NCBI RefSeq assembly: GCF_019710475.1
Contig: NZ_JAJFAX010000002.1
Span: 310,001 to 374,000, forward strand
Origin: Glycomyces sp. TRM65418
GTDB lineage: Bacteria; Actinomycetota; Actinomycetes; Mycobacteriales; Micromonosporaceae
Direction of reading: 5' to 3'
DNA: 64,000 nucleotides
The position numbers and the translations under genes were made by a program. The notes below the pieces were generated by a model. It saw nothing but the letters and a program-made list of their open reading frames with translations. It did not search any database and was not told the origin of the DNA. This document shows positions 55,189 to 64,000 of this stretch, piece by piece; position 1 is the first letter of the stretch; the number at the start of each line of letters is the position of its first letter.

Positions 55189-57516
55189 ATGCATACGTTG
55201 CTCGCCAACGGCGACGAGGGCGTAGGCCAGCTCGCGGGCTCGAACCTGAGCCTCGTCGTGGTGGCCGCCGCGCTCGCGCTGGTCGCGCTCGGAGGGGCCG
55301 CCGCGCTCGTCAAGAGCATCCTCGCGGCAGGCACCGGCACCGACAAGATGCGCGAGATCGCCGGAGCCGTCCAGGAAGGCGCCTCCGCCTACCTGCGACG
55401 TCAGTTCCGGGCGCTCGGCGTCTTCGTCGTGATCGCGGTGGTCCTGCTCTTCCTGCTGCCGGTCGGAGAGGCCGGGAACGACGTCCGCATCGGACGGAGC
55501 CTGTTCTTCATCGTCGGGGCCGGGTTCAGCGCCTTCATCGGCTGGGCCGGCATGAGCCTCGCGACCCGCGCCAACGTGCGCGTGGCGTCCGCGGCCCGCG
55601 ACGGCGAGCCGATCGGCGCGATGCACCTGGCCTTCCGCACCGGCGGCGTGGTCGGGTTCCTCACGATCGGCCTGGGTCTGCTCGGCGCCGCGATCGTGGT
55701 GTTCGTCTACCACGGCGACGCGCCGGTGGTCCTGGAGGGCTTCGGCTTCGGCGCCGCGCTCCTGGCCATGTTCATGCGCGTCGGCGGCGGCATCTTCACC
55801 AAGGCCGCCGACGTCGGCGCCGACCTGGTCGGCAAGGTCGAGCAGGGCATCCCCGAGGACGACCCGCGCAACCCGGCGACGATCGCCGACAACGTGGGCG
55901 ACAACGTCGGCGACTGCGCCGGCATGGCCGCCGACCTGTTCGAGTCGTACGCGGTCGTCCTGGTCGCGAGCCTCATCCTGGGCCGCGCCGCGTTCGGCGA
56001 GACCGGCCTGGTCCTGCCGCTGCTGGTCGCCTCGGTCGGCATCGTCTGCGCCATCATCGGCGTGATCATCACGCGCATGCGCGCCTCGGACGCGTCGGGC
56101 CTGACCGCGATCAACCGGGCGTTCTACATCTCGGCGGTCATCGGCGCGCTGCTCACCGCGGTCGCCGTCGTCGCGTACGTGCCCTCCACGTGGGAAGCGC
56201 TCGGCAGCGGCATCGACGCCGCCGAGATCCCGGTGAACCCGCAGGTGCTCGCCATCGTCGCCGTCGTCATCGGCATCGCGCTCGCCGCGGCGATCATGAG
56301 CCTCACCGGCTACTACACCGACACCCGCTACAAGCCGACGCGGGCGGTCTCGGCCTCGACCCGCACCGGCGCGGCCACGAACATCCTGTCCGGTTTCTCG
56401 CTGGGCCTGGAGTCGGCCGTCTACACCGCGCTGCTCATCGCCGCCGCGGTCCTGGGCGCCTACCTCCTCGGCGGCGGCGTCATCCTGGTGAGCCTGTTCG
56501 CGGTGGCCCTCGCCGGCTGCGGCCTGCTGACCACCGTCGGCGTCATCGTCGCGATGGACACCTTCGGGCCGATCAGCGACAACGCGCAGGGCATCGCGGA
56601 GATGTCCGGCGACGTCGAAGGCGACGCCGCGCAGACGCTCACCGACCTGGACGCGGTGGGCAACACCACCAAGGCCATCACCAAGGGCATCGCGATCGCG
56701 ACCGCGGTCCTGGCCGCCACGGCCCTGTTCGGGTCCTACACCGACGCGGTCCGGACCGAGGGCCTCATCGGCGAGGCGCTCCTGACGGCGCTGAGCATCG
56801 CCGACCCGGCCAACATCGTCGGCCTGATCATCGGCGCCAGCGTCGTGTTCCTGTTCTCCGGCCTCGCGATCAACGCCGTCGCCCGCTCCGCGGGCGCGGT
56901 CGTCAACGAGGTCCGCGACCAGTTCGCGCGCTTCCCGGGGATCATGGAGGGCACGCAGCGGCCCGAGTACGGCCGCGTGGTCGACATCTGCACCCGCGAC
57001 GCGCAGCGCGAGCTCATGACGCCGGGCCTGCTGGCCATCACCGCGCCCATCGCCGTCGGCTTCGGCCTCGGCGTCGGGCCGCTGGCCGCGTACCTCGCCG
57101 GCGCGATCGCCTGCGGCGTGCTCATGGCGATCCTCCTGGCGAACTCGGGCGGCGCCTGGGACAACGCGAAGAAGGACGTCGAGGACGGCAACCACGGCGG
57201 CAAGGGCTCCGAAGCCCACGCCGCGGCCGTGATCGGCGACACCGTCGGCGACCCGTTCAAGGACACCGCCGGTCCCGCCATCAACCCGCTCCTCAAGGTC
57301 ATGAACCTGGTGAGCCTCATCATCGCCCCGGCCGTGGTCGTCTACACGGTCGAGGATGTCGGCGCGGGCGCCGACGGGCCGGTCCGCTGGATCATCGCCG
57401 GGCTGGCCGTGGCGATCCTGGTGGCCGCGATCCTCATCTCCAAGCGCCGGTCCTCGGTGGTGGAGGCGGGGGAACCCCAGAGCCCGGAGCCGCGTGAGTC
57501 GGTCGAGGTCGGCTAG
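55189..57516 (+). CDS. hppA: Membrane-bound proton-translocating pyrophosphatase
   Basis: 775 residues and about 16 membrane helices. Catalytic wording: DVGADLVGKVE, DPRNPATIADNVGDNVGDCAG, TDTRYKPTRAVSASTRTG, DTFGPISDNAQGIAEMS and GDTVGDPFKDTAGPAINPLL. It couples pyrophosphate hydrolysis to proton export. GNTTKAITKG has Lys where potassium-dependent enzymes have Ala, so this is the potassium-independent type. Start ATG 55189 follows GGAGGAACTAC; the frame is open upstream but only as leader. Likely removes pyrophosphate made in polymer and nucleotide synthesis. Confidence 0.95.
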   Translation: MHTLLANGDEGVGQLAGSNLSLVVVAAALALVALGGAAALVKSILAAGTGTDKMREIAGAVQEGASAYLRRQFRALGVFVVIAVVLLFLLPVGEAGNDVRIGRSLFFIVGAGFSAFIGWAGMSLATRANVRVASAARDGEPIGAMHLAFRTGGVVGFLTIGLGLLGAAIVVFVYHGDAPVVLEGFGFGAALLAMFMRVGGGIFTKAADVGADLVGKVEQGIPEDDPRNPATIADNVGDNVGDCAGMAADLFESYAVVLVASLILGRAAFGETGLVLPLLVASVGIVCAIIGVIITRMRASDASGLTAINRAFYISAVIGALLTAVAVVAYVPSTWEALGSGIDAAEIPVNPQVLAIVAVVIGIALAAAIMSLTGYYTDTRYKPTRAVSASTRTGAATNILSGFSLGLESAVYTALLIAAAVLGAYLLGGGVILVSLFAVALAGCGLLTTVGVIVAMDTFGPISDNAQGIAEMSGDVEGDAAQTLTDLDAVGNTTKAITKGIAIATAVLAATALFGSYTDAVRTEGLIGEALLTALSIADPANIVGLIIGASVVFLFSGLAINAVARSAGAVVNEVRDQFARFPGIMEGTQRPEYGRVVDICTRDAQRELMTPGLLAITAPIAVGFGLGVGPLAAYLAGAIACGVLMAILLANSGGAWDNAKKDVEDGNHGGKGSEAHAAAVIGDTVGDPFKDTAGPAINPLLKVMNLVSLIIAPAVVVYTVEDVGAGADGPVRWIIAGLAVAILVAAILISKRRSSVVEAGEPQSPEPRESVEVG

Positions 57517-57571
57517 CTCCGGGAAGCGGACGACGGCGCGCGAACGCCGTTGAAAGCGGGACGTCTTCCGC

Positions 57572-57602
57572 GTGTGCCCCGTTCCATCGGAGCGGGGCAC
57601 AC
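57572..57602 (+). terminator. Terminator of hppA
   Basis: 14-bp stem (GTGTGCCCCGTTCC, one G-T pair) with an ATC loop. Confidence 0.75.
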
Positions 57603-57669
57603 TCATACTCAGGGGACGCACGGCGGAAGCGTGAGCTACCGTAACGAATCGAGCGCATTTTCCGAGTGA

Positions 57670-60429
57670 ATGGTGGGAGCAGTGGCCGATCTCAGACGCC
57701 TGGTCATCGTGGAGTCCCCGGCGAAGGCCAAGACGATCGCCTCCTATCTCGGCCCCGGCTACATCGTCGACTCCTCCCTCGGGCACATCCGGGACCTGCC
57801 GCGGAACGCGAAGGAGATCCCGGCCAAGTACAAGGACAAGGCCTGGTCGCGCCTGGGCGTGGACGTCGACAACGACTTCACGCCGCTGTACATCGTCAAC
57901 CCCGACCGCCAAGCGCACGTCAAGAAGCTCAAGGGCTACCTCGCCGAGGTCGACGAGCTCTTCCTCGCCACCGATGAGGACCGCGAGGGGGAGGCCATCG
58001 CCTGGCACCTGCTCGAGACCCTGAAACCGAAGGTCCCGGTCAAGCGGATGGTCTTCCACGAGATCACCCCGGCCGCGATCGCCGAGGCCGCCGCGAACCC
58101 GCGGGAGCTCAACCAGGACCTCGTGGACGCCCAGGAGGCGCGCCGCATCCTCGACCGCCTCTACGGCTACGAGGTCAGCCCGGTCCTGTGGAAGAAAGTG
58201 ATGCCGCGGCTGTCGGCCGGGCGCGTCCAGTCCGTGGCGACCCGGATCGTCGTCGAACGCGAGCGGGCCCGCATGGCCTTCCGCGCCGCCGACTACTGGG
58301 ACGTCACCGCGAACCTCACCACCGACGAGGACCAGCAGTTCAAGGCGACGCTCATCGCCGTCGACGGGGACCGGGTGGCGACCGGCAAGGACTTCGACGC
58401 CGCCACCGGCCGCGTCAAGGGCAACGTCGTCCACCTCGACGAGGCCGGCGCGCGCGGCCTGGCCCGCCGCCTCGAAGGCCGCGACTTCACCGTCGTCAAG
58501 GTCGAGAAGAAACCGTACCGGCGCAAGCCCTACCCGCCGTTCATCACCTCCACGCTGCAGCAGGAAGCCGGGCGCAAGCTCCGCCTCTCCAGCGCCCAGG
58601 TCATGCGGGTCGCCCAGCGGCTCTACGAGAACGGCCACATCACCTATATGCGGACCGACTCGACGAACCTGTCGAACACCGCGATCGACGCCGCCCGCAG
58701 CCAGGCCGCCGAGCTGTACGGCGCGCAGTACGTGCCCTCGGAGCCGCGCCGCTACGCCCGCAAGGTGAAGAACGCCCAGGAGGCGCACGAGGCGATCCGG
58801 CCCTCCGGCGACCGCTTCAAGACCCCGCAGCAGCTCAAGGGCCAGCTCTCGGCCGAGGAGCACCGGCTGTACGAACTCATCTGGCGGCGCACGCTCGCCT
58901 CCCAGATGGTCGACGCCACCGGGAACTCCACGTCGGTGCGCACCCGCGCGACCACCGCCGACGGCGAGCAGGCCGACTTCGGGGCCTCCGGCAAGACCAT
59001 CACCAACCCGGGCTTCCTGCTCGCCTACGTCGAGTCCATCGAGGACGGCGACGCCGACGACGCCGAGAAGCGCCTCCCCGAGCTGGCCGAACGCCAGCAC
59101 CTGGCCGAGCGCGGCCTGGAGCCCGCCGGGCACACCACGCAGCCGCCCGCCCGCTACACCGAGGCGAGCCTCGTCAAAGCGCTCGAGGAGCGCGGCATCG
59201 GCCGGCCCTCGACGTACGCGTCGATCATGCAGACCATCCAGGACCGCGGGTACGTGTTCAAGAAGGGCCAGGCCCTCGTGCCGTCCTTCCTCGCGTTCGC
59301 GGTGATCGGCCTCATGGAGCGGCACTTCCCCCGCCTGGTCGACTACGACTTCACCGCGGGCATGGAGAACGAGCTCGACGAGGTCGCCGCCGGCCAGGAG
59401 GGCCGCGCGGAGTTCCTGCGGCTGTTCTACTTCGGCGGCGCCGACAAGGAGGGCACCGTCGCCGCCTCCGGCGGACTGCGGCACCTCGTCGAGGAGGAAC
59501 TGGGCAAGATCGACGCCCGCGGCGTCAACTCGATCCCGCTGTACACCGACGACCAGCAGCGCCGCGTCGTCGTCCGCGTCGGCCGCTACGGGCCCTACCT
59601 CGAACGCACCAGCCCGGCGCAGGCCGAGGCGGGCGAACCGGGCGAGCGCACCTCGATCCCCGAGTCCCTCGCCCCCGACGAGCTGACCCCCGCGAAGGTG
59701 GAAGAGCTCTACGAACTCGGCTCCGGCGAAGGCGAACTCGGCACCCACCCCGAGACCGGCGAGCCCGTGTACGGCAAGGTCGGCCGCTACGGCCCCTACG
59801 TCACCAGCGGCGAGAAGTCCTCGTCGCTGCTCACCGGCCAGAAGCTCGCCGAGCTGACCCTCGAGGACGCGGTGAAGCTGCTGACGCTGCCGCGCCTGGT
59901 CGGCGTGGACGCCGACGGCGAGGAGATCCGCACCGGCCTGGGCCCGCACGGCCCGTACGTGAAGAAGAAGCGCGAGTTCCGGTCGCTCGACAACGAGGAG
60001 CAGCTGTTCACGCTCACGTTGGAGGAGGCCGAGAAGCTGCTGGCCCAGCCGAAGTCGCGCGGGCGGCAGCAGCGGTCGCAGACGCTCCTCAAGGAGCTGG
60101 GCCCCGACCCGGTGACGGGCAAGGAGGTCTCGCTCAAGGACGGCCGCTTCGGCCCGTATGTGACCGACGGCGAGACCAACGCCTCGATCCGCAAGACCGA
60201 CTCGATCGAGGACCTCACCATCGACCGCGCCGCCGAGCTCCTCGCCGAACGCCGCGAGAAGGTCGCCTCCGGCGCGGTCCCCGCCAAGAAGACCGCGAAG
60301 AAGGCGGCCAAGAAGGCTCCCGCGAAGAAGACCGCGGCGAAGAAGACTGCGGCCAAGAAGACCACCACCGCCAAGAAGGCCGCAGCCAAGAAGGCGGCGA
60401 AGAAGACCGGCCGGCCGAAGGGCGCCTAG
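57670..60429 (+). CDS. topA: DNA topoisomerase I
   Basis: 919 residues. TOPRIM domain first (VIVESPAKAKTI, then ATDEDREGEAIAWH), catalytic Tyr in GHITYMRTDSTNLS near residue 320, and FTAGMENELDEVAAGQE. After residue 600 there are four repeats of the actinobacterial TopA C-terminal domain (for example RVGRYGPYLER, KVGRYGPYVTS, GLGPHGPYVKK, DGRFGPYVTDG) instead of zinc fingers, and a Lys/Ala-rich tail (PAKKTAAKK type). It relaxes negative supercoils. ATG 57670 is used; GTG 57682 (MADLRRL) is also possible. Proximity to bldG/hppA is as in other actinomycetes. Confidence 0.95.
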   Translation: MVGAVADLRRLVIVESPAKAKTIASYLGPGYIVDSSLGHIRDLPRNAKEIPAKYKDKAWSRLGVDVDNDFTPLYIVNPDRQAHVKKLKGYLAEVDELFLATDEDREGEAIAWHLLETLKPKVPVKRMVFHEITPAAIAEAAANPRELNQDLVDAQEARRILDRLYGYEVSPVLWKKVMPRLSAGRVQSVATRIVVERERARMAFRAADYWDVTANLTTDEDQQFKATLIAVDGDRVATGKDFDAATGRVKGNVVHLDEAGARGLARRLEGRDFTVVKVEKKPYRRKPYPPFITSTLQQEAGRKLRLSSAQVMRVAQRLYENGHITYMRTDSTNLSNTAIDAARSQAAELYGAQYVPSEPRRYARKVKNAQEAHEAIRPSGDRFKTPQQLKGQLSAEEHRLYELIWRRTLASQMVDATGNSTSVRTRATTADGEQADFGASGKTITNPGFLLAYVESIEDGDADDAEKRLPELAERQHLAERGLEPAGHTTQPPARYTEASLVKALEERGIGRPSTYASIMQTIQDRGYVFKKGQALVPSFLAFAVIGLMERHFPRLVDYDFTAGMENELDEVAAGQEGRAEFLRLFYFGGADKEGTVAASGGLRHLVEEELGKIDARGVNSIPLYTDDQQRRVVVRVGRYGPYLERTSPAQAEAGEPGERTSIPESLAPDELTPAKVEELYELGSGEGELGTHPETGEPVYGKVGRYGPYVTSGEKSSSLLTGQKLAELTLEDAVKLLTLPRLVGVDADGEEIRTGLGPHGPYVKKKREFRSLDNEEQLFTLTLEEAEKLLAQPKSRGRQQRSQTLLKELGPDPVTGKEVSLKDGRFGPYVTDGETNASIRKTDSIEDLTIDRAAELLAERREKVASGAVPAKKTAKKAAKKAPAKKTAAKKTAAKKTTTAKKAAAKKAAKKTGRPKGA

Positions 60430-60451
60430 CCCGCTGCGTCGCACCGCCCGC

Positions 60452-60469
60452 CACCGCCCCGCGGCGGTG
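60452..60469 (+). terminator. Short hairpin after topA
   Basis: 7-bp stem CACCGCC / GGCGGTG with a CCGC loop, 23 nt after the topA stop. Confidence 0.4.
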
Positions 60470-60534
60470 TGCCCGGTCCGGTGGCGCCTCTGACAGCGTC
60501 GTCCCGCCCGCCGCGCCGCGACGCCGTATGTCAC

Positions 60535-60564
60535 CCTGGAGTTCAGCCTTCGGTAAACTCCAGG
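60535..60564. promoter_or_regulatory. 9-bp inverted repeat upstream of the GT4 gene
   Basis: CCTGGAGTT and AACTCCAGG flank a 12-nt centre that contains TAAACT, a possible -10. Position suits an operator or an RNA hairpin in the leader about 125 bp before the gene. Confidence 0.4.
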
Positions 60565-60688
60565 CCGCACGGAGGCAACCCGAGACGCGGGTCGGCGCGT
60601 CAAGGCAGTGCGGACGAGGACTCGGCGCCGACGCCGACCGTCTGCTGTGTCTGAAGACGGCCATGCTGCGAAAGCGAGTTCCGAGTAC

Positions 60689-61858
60689 ATGCGCATCACT
60701 TTTCTGGTCCGTAACATCTGGGGTATCGGCGGCACCATCAAGACCACCTTGAACACCGCCGAAGCCCTGGTGGCGCTGGGCCACGACGTGACCATCGCGT
60801 CGTTCGTGCGGCACAAGAAGAAGTCCGACTTCGCCATCGACCCCAGGATCAAGGTCGAGAACCTCTGGGACGTGCGCAGGCCCGCCGACGGCGGGGAGCG
60901 GCTGTCCCTCCTGGACCGCGTGCGCGCCAAGCGGCCGTCGTTCCTCGACGCCGACAAGGTGAACAACCAAGGCGAATCCTCGAAGCTCCTCGACCTGCGG
61001 GTGCGCAGGTACCTGCGGGAGCTCGACACCGACGTCGCCGTGGGCACCCAGGTCTCCGTGAACCTGTACATGGCGAAGTACGGGCGCCCCGAGCGGTACG
61101 CGATGGTCGCCCAAGAGCACCTGTACCTCGACACCTACCGCGCGAACATCCGCAAGCACATCGACGCGCAGTACCGCAAGATGGACGCGATCGTCACCAT
61201 CACCGAGGCCGACGCCGCCGCCTACCGCGCGGCCTTCCCCGACCTCGTCGAGAAGATCACCTGCATCCCCAACTCCATCCCCGCCAGCGCCGAGGCCCCC
61301 GCCGAGCTGACCGAGCCGCTCATCATGACCGCCGGGCGCCTCACCGGCATGAAGGGCTTCGACATCCTCGTCCAGGCCTTCGCGCTGCTCGCCGACGAGT
61401 TCCCCGAATGGAAGGTCCGCATCTTCGGGCGGGGCCCCGACAAGAAGAAGCTCCAGGGGCTCATCGCCGAGCACGGCCTCAAAGGCCGCGTCGAGCTGCC
61501 CGGCCCGGTCGCGCCGCTCGACGCCGAGTGGCGGAACGCCTCGATCGCCGCGATCCCCTCCCGCTTCGAGCCGTTCGGCCTCGTCATCGTCGAGGCCATG
61601 GCCGCAGGCCTCCCGGTGGTGTGCAGCGCCGTCAAGCACGGCCCGATCGAGATCATCGACACCGAGGTCAACGGCCTCCTCGTCGCGCCGAAGAAGCCGA
61701 AGGAACTCGCCGACGCGCTCCGCCGCCTCATGTCGGACCCGGCGCTGCGCCGCAAGCTCGCCGACAACGGCATGGTCACCGCCAAGCGCTTCGAGCCCTC
61801 CGTGGTCGTCGGCCTCCACGTGCAGCTGTTCGAGAAGCTGCTCAAGGCCCGCGCCTGA
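60689..61858 (+). CDS. Family 4 glycosyltransferase
   Basis: 389 residues, GT-B fold. The N-terminal half starts RITFLVRNIWGIGGTIKTTL and the donor domain has LIMTAGRLTGMKGFDILVQA, FGRGPDKKKL and the E-x7-E segment SRFEPFGLVIVEAMAAGLPV. These are typical GT4 marks (retaining transferase using a nucleotide sugar). I start at ATG 60689 where the fold begins; the open frame before it is Arg-rich. It heads a run of wall-polymer genes and may glycosylate a teichoic-acid-like chain. Substrate unknown. Confidence 0.9.
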   Translation: MRITFLVRNIWGIGGTIKTTLNTAEALVALGHDVTIASFVRHKKKSDFAIDPRIKVENLWDVRRPADGGERLSLLDRVRAKRPSFLDADKVNNQGESSKLLDLRVRRYLRELDTDVAVGTQVSVNLYMAKYGRPERYAMVAQEHLYLDTYRANIRKHIDAQYRKMDAIVTITEADAAAYRAAFPDLVEKITCIPNSIPASAEAPAELTEPLIMTAGRLTGMKGFDILVQAFALLADEFPEWKVRIFGRGPDKKKLQGLIAEHGLKGRVELPGPVAPLDAEWRNASIAAIPSRFEPFGLVIVEAMAAGLPVVCSAVKHGPIEIIDTEVNGLLVAPKKPKELADALRRLMSDPALRRKLADNGMVTAKRFEPSVVVGLHVQLFEKLLKARA

Positions 61859-61954
61859 CCGCTCCCGCGACGCGCGGGCCCGCCCGGCCCGGGCCGACGC
61901 CCGGGAACGTAGATTGGTCCGGCAGCCGATCGCCGACCAGCAGGAGACGTACCC

Positions 61955-62662
61955 GTGTCCCATCCACCGACCATCGCGGCGCTCCTCGCGGGCGGCCGCG
62001 GCACCCGCATGGGCGCCGGGCTGCCGAAGCAGCTCCTCGACGTCGCCGGGAAACCGATCCTGCAGCACACCCTCGAGGCCTTCGAGGCCGCCGAAGGCGT
62101 CGACCGGATCGTGCTCGTCATGGCCGAGGGTTTCCACGACGCCGCCTGGGCCATTGCGAAAGCCGCGAATATGACAAAACTCTCGGCAGTGATCGACGGC
62201 GGCGCGACCCGCGCCGACTCCTCCGTCGCGGCCATCCGCTGGGCGCAGGCGCAACCCGATGTCGGCGACGACGCGAAGCTGCTCCTCCACGATGCCGCCC
62301 GCATGCTCGTCACCGGCCGGATCATCGCCGATGTCATTGCCGCCCTCGACGAGTGCGAAGCCGTCACCGCGGCGATCCCCTCCTCCGACACGGTCGTCGA
62401 AGTGCGGGACGGACGCATCGTCGACGTCCCCGACCGCTCCCGGCTCGCCCGCGTGCAGACCCCCCAGGGCTTCCGCCTCGGCCTCATCGCCGCCGCCCAC
62501 GCCGAGACCGCCGATCCCGGCGCCACCCCCACCGACGACTGCTCGGTGGTCCTGCGCCGCCGCCCCGACGTGCCCGTGCGCATCGTGGCCGGCGCCGAGC
62601 GCAACCTCAAGGTGACCGAACCGGCGGACCTGGCCCTCGCCGAAGCCCTGCTCCGCAGCTGA
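61955..62662 (+). CDS. IspD/TarI-family cytidylyltransferase
   Basis: 235 residues. The nucleotide loop is AALLAGGRGTRMGAGLPKQLL, metal Asp in LLLHDAARMLVT, then RVQTPQGFRLGLI and DDCSVVLRRR. IspD and TarI share all of these. Because the flanking genes make wall polymers and no isoprenoid-pathway gene is near, a CTP:ribitol- (or other polyol-) phosphate cytidylyltransferase is the better guess; IspD (methylerythritol phosphate) remains possible. An AGGAGA ribosome site precedes GTG 61955. Confidence 0.8.
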   Translation: MSHPPTIAALLAGGRGTRMGAGLPKQLLDVAGKPILQHTLEAFEAAEGVDRIVLVMAEGFHDAAWAIAKAANMTKLSAVIDGGATRADSSVAAIRWAQAQPDVGDDAKLLLHDAARMLVTGRIIADVIAALDECEAVTAAIPSSDTVVEVRDGRIVDVPDRSRLARVQTPQGFRLGLIAAAHAETADPGATPTDDCSVVLRRRPDVPVRIVAGAERNLKVTEPADLALAEALLRS

Positions 62663-62818
62663 CGGTCACTGCAGGTCGCTCTCGCGCGACAAGCCGTATC
62701 AGCAGCGGTTTCGCATGTGACGCCCGCGTGAACCGCGCGTTGGTCCATGCGTCACGGAACGTTCATCTAGGTAAACTTCACCAAACCATCATCCAAACCG
62801 AACGAGGTGGCACTCGAC

Positions 62819-63514
62819 ATGTCCACGAACATCGTGATCCTCGCGGCCGGCGTCGGCTCCCGGCTCGGCAAGCCGCACCCGAAGCCGCTGACGCCGCTGA
62901 ACACCGGCGAGACCATCCTCGGCCGCTCCCTGCGCCTGCTCACCTCCCGGTTCAGCCGCCACTCGATCCACCTCGTGGTCGGCTTCAAGAAAGAGGTGAT
63001 CATGGAGGAGGTGCCCGACGTCGGCTTCATCTACAACCAGGCCTACGGCGACACCAACACCTCCAAGAGCCTCCTCAAGGCCTTCAACATCCTCGGCCCC
63101 GGCGGCGTCCTCTGGCTCAACGGCGACGTCGTGTTCGACCCCCAGGTGCTCGACGTGATCCTGCCGCACATCGCCATGGACCGCTCCTTCGTCTCCGTCA
63201 ACACCGCGAAGGTCTCCGACGAAGAGGTGAAGTACACCCTCGGCGCCGACGGCTACATCAACAAGCTCTCCAAGCAGGTCACCGAGGGCGCCCTCGGTGA
63301 GGCCGTCGGGATCAACTACGTGTCGGCCGACGACCGCGCGATCGTGGCCAAGCGCCTCGCCGAGGTCGACGACCAGGAGTACTTCGAAGGCGGCATCGAG
63401 CTGGCCATCGAGAAGGACGGCCTCAAGTTCGAGGCGGTCGACATCTCCCAGCACCAGGTCATCGAAGTCGACTTCGCCGAGGACCTCGACAACGTCAACC
63501 GGCACTTCAAATAG
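62819..63514 (+). CDS. LicC-like sugar/choline-phosphate nucleotidyltransferase
   Basis: 231 residues. Starts with IVILAAGVGSRLGKPHPKPL, the NTP loop; Lys is in HPKPLTPL; metal site in VLWLNGDVVFD; later FEGGIELAIEKDG and a final VIEVDFAEDLDNVNRHF resemble LicC-type CTP:phosphocholine cytidylyltransferases and related enzymes. It activates a small phosphorylated alcohol or sugar. GAGGTG lies 9 nt before ATG 62819; GTG 62807 overlaps that site and is less likely. With the preceding cytidylyltransferase it gives two activating enzymes in one locus. Confidence 0.85.
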   Translation: MSTNIVILAAGVGSRLGKPHPKPLTPLNTGETILGRSLRLLTSRFSRHSIHLVVGFKKEVIMEEVPDVGFIYNQAYGDTNTSKSLLKAFNILGPGGVLWLNGDVVFDPQVLDVILPHIAMDRSFVSVNTAKVSDEEVKYTLGADGYINKLSKQVTEGALGEAVGINYVSADDRAIVAKRLAEVDDQEYFEGGIELAIEKDGLKFEAVDISQHQVIEVDFAEDLDNVNRHFK

Positions 63515-63604
63515 GCAGCATCCGCACCGGCGGAGCCGGCGGGTGAGAAGCACGGGCGACACCTCGCGGTACCGCCCAGAACGACTGAGCAGAGGCACGG
63601 CGAG

Positions 63605-64000
63605 TTGAAGCAGCTCCTGAAATCCTGGCCCCTCCGATTGAACCTCCTGTCCGTCCTGGCCGTCGCCGCCGCCGTGGCACTCCAGGACCGCCCCTGGCTG
63701 ACGGTCGGACTCGCCCTCGCGGTCTTCGGCGTCGGCGCCTGGCGGTATCGCGACGACGTCGCGACCCTCCGCAGCGCCCGTGCGCTCACCGCGTTCGCCC
63801 TGCTGGTCACCGTCTGGTACGACGGCGGCCTCGACCGCTGGCCCCTGCTCCTGGCCGGGGCCGGGATGATGCTCTTCATCACCGCCGCCGACCTCGTCGC
63901 GCGGGCCCTGAACGTCGGCTACCTCCAGACCTACAACCTCAACATCGTCCGCGGCCGCCGCGAGCGGTGGACCTCCCCGCCGGCGATCGCGCGGATGATG
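63605..64000 (+). CDS. N-terminal part of a membrane protein of the wall-polymer locus (3' end outside window)
   Basis: Open to the right edge for 132 codons from TTG 63605 (AGAGG lies 9 nt upstream). The visible part has four or five hydrophobic helices (LNLLSVLAVAAAVAL, WLTVGLALAVFGVGAW, ALTAFALLVTVWY, LLLAGAGMMLFITAADLVA) and then a basic segment NIVRGRRERW. A membrane domain in front of a CDP-glycerol glycerophosphotransferase domain is known in related loci, but that part is not visible, so this is only a guess. Confidence 0.6.
   Translation, partial: MKQLLKSWPLRLNLLSVLAVAAAVALQDRPWLTVGLALAVFGVGAWRYRDDVATLRSARALTAFALLVTVWYDGGLDRWPLLLAGAGMMLFITAADLVARALNVGYLQTYNLNIVRGRRERWTSPPAIARMM

Noticed and set aside
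55111-61134. 2007-codon open frame on the minus strand
   Set aside because: It is the antisense of hppA, topA and the GT4 gene; the translation is a low-complexity Gly/Asp/Arg product caused by high GC.
61955-62662. Firm call as IspD of the MEP pathway
   Set aside because: IspD and TarI share all visible motifs; the flanking genes are wall-polymer genes, so the isoprenoid role is not favoured.

Overview
The window is chromosomal DNA of a very GC-rich actinomycete. The signs are strong G/C third-position bias, many GTG starts, a bldG-type anti-sigma locus, a lysine-tailed topoisomerase I, GuaB1, DUF3263 and LpdA-type proteins, and many genes whose -10 box (TANNNT) lies only 6-7 nt before the start codon, implying leaderless mRNAs. 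A filamentous actinomycete of the Glycomyces/Stackebrandtia or Streptomyces/Micromonospora kind fits, but this is inference. I see no tRNA, rRNA, CRISPR array, prophage or intact insertion sequence. The only transposase-like gene is a degenerate IS110-type protein cut by the left edge.

Layout. 1-6.1 kb: IS110-like protein, a conserved acidic protein, and a deoC / aldehyde dehydrogenase / pseudo-aldehyde dehydrogenase operon, then upp (nucleoside salvage). 6.1-16.8 kb: phosphohexomutase, Ser/Thr kinase, acyl-CoA mutase large subunit, M20 amidohydrolase, gamma-glutamylcyclotransferase, quinone dehydrogenase LpdA and a secreted lectin. 17-26.7 kb: an ABC exporter divergent from a NarL-type two-component pair, GuaB1, a biotin carboxylase/BCCP subunit, and a PadR regulator divergent from a DrrAB-type exporter. 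26.8-42.5 kb: a cell-wall glycopolymer region with two UDP-sugar dehydrogenases, three GT2 enzymes, an 825-aa two-domain glycosyltransferase, a TagH-like ABC ATPase, a cytidylyltransferase-like/CDP-alcohol phosphotransferase fusion, a polysaccharide deacetylase and ubiX. 42.7-53.8 kb: acyl-CoA dehydrogenase, crystallin-like secreted protein, TauE exporter, malate dehydrogenase, PAP2 phosphatase, APC permease, DUF3263, HAD phosphatase, a tiny membrane protein, nitrobindin and an MrfA-like helicase. 54.1-60.4 kb: bldG-like antagonist, anti-sigma kinase, proton pyrophosphatase and topA. 60.7-64 kb: a second wall-polymer block (GT4, TarI/IspD-like and LicC-like nucleotidyltransferases, a membrane protein running off the edge).

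The two wall-polymer blocks probably work together: nucleotidyltransferases make activated alcohols/sugars, the CDP-alcohol transferase and glycosyltransferases build the polymer, and the ABC ATPase powers export. Two divergent promoter regions in this cluster carry GTTCACC-type direct repeats, partly phased at 11 nt, resembling PHO boxes, so phosphate control is plausible.

The most interesting non-coding find is a pair of homologous intergenic elements (about 20154-20440, and 51094-51461 inverted). Each has two copies of GTTATCCACAGG (containing a DnaA-box consensus), a shared GC-rich block and two hairpins in the same order. The second hairpin differs between copies by paired, stem-preserving changes. 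Both lie between convergent genes.
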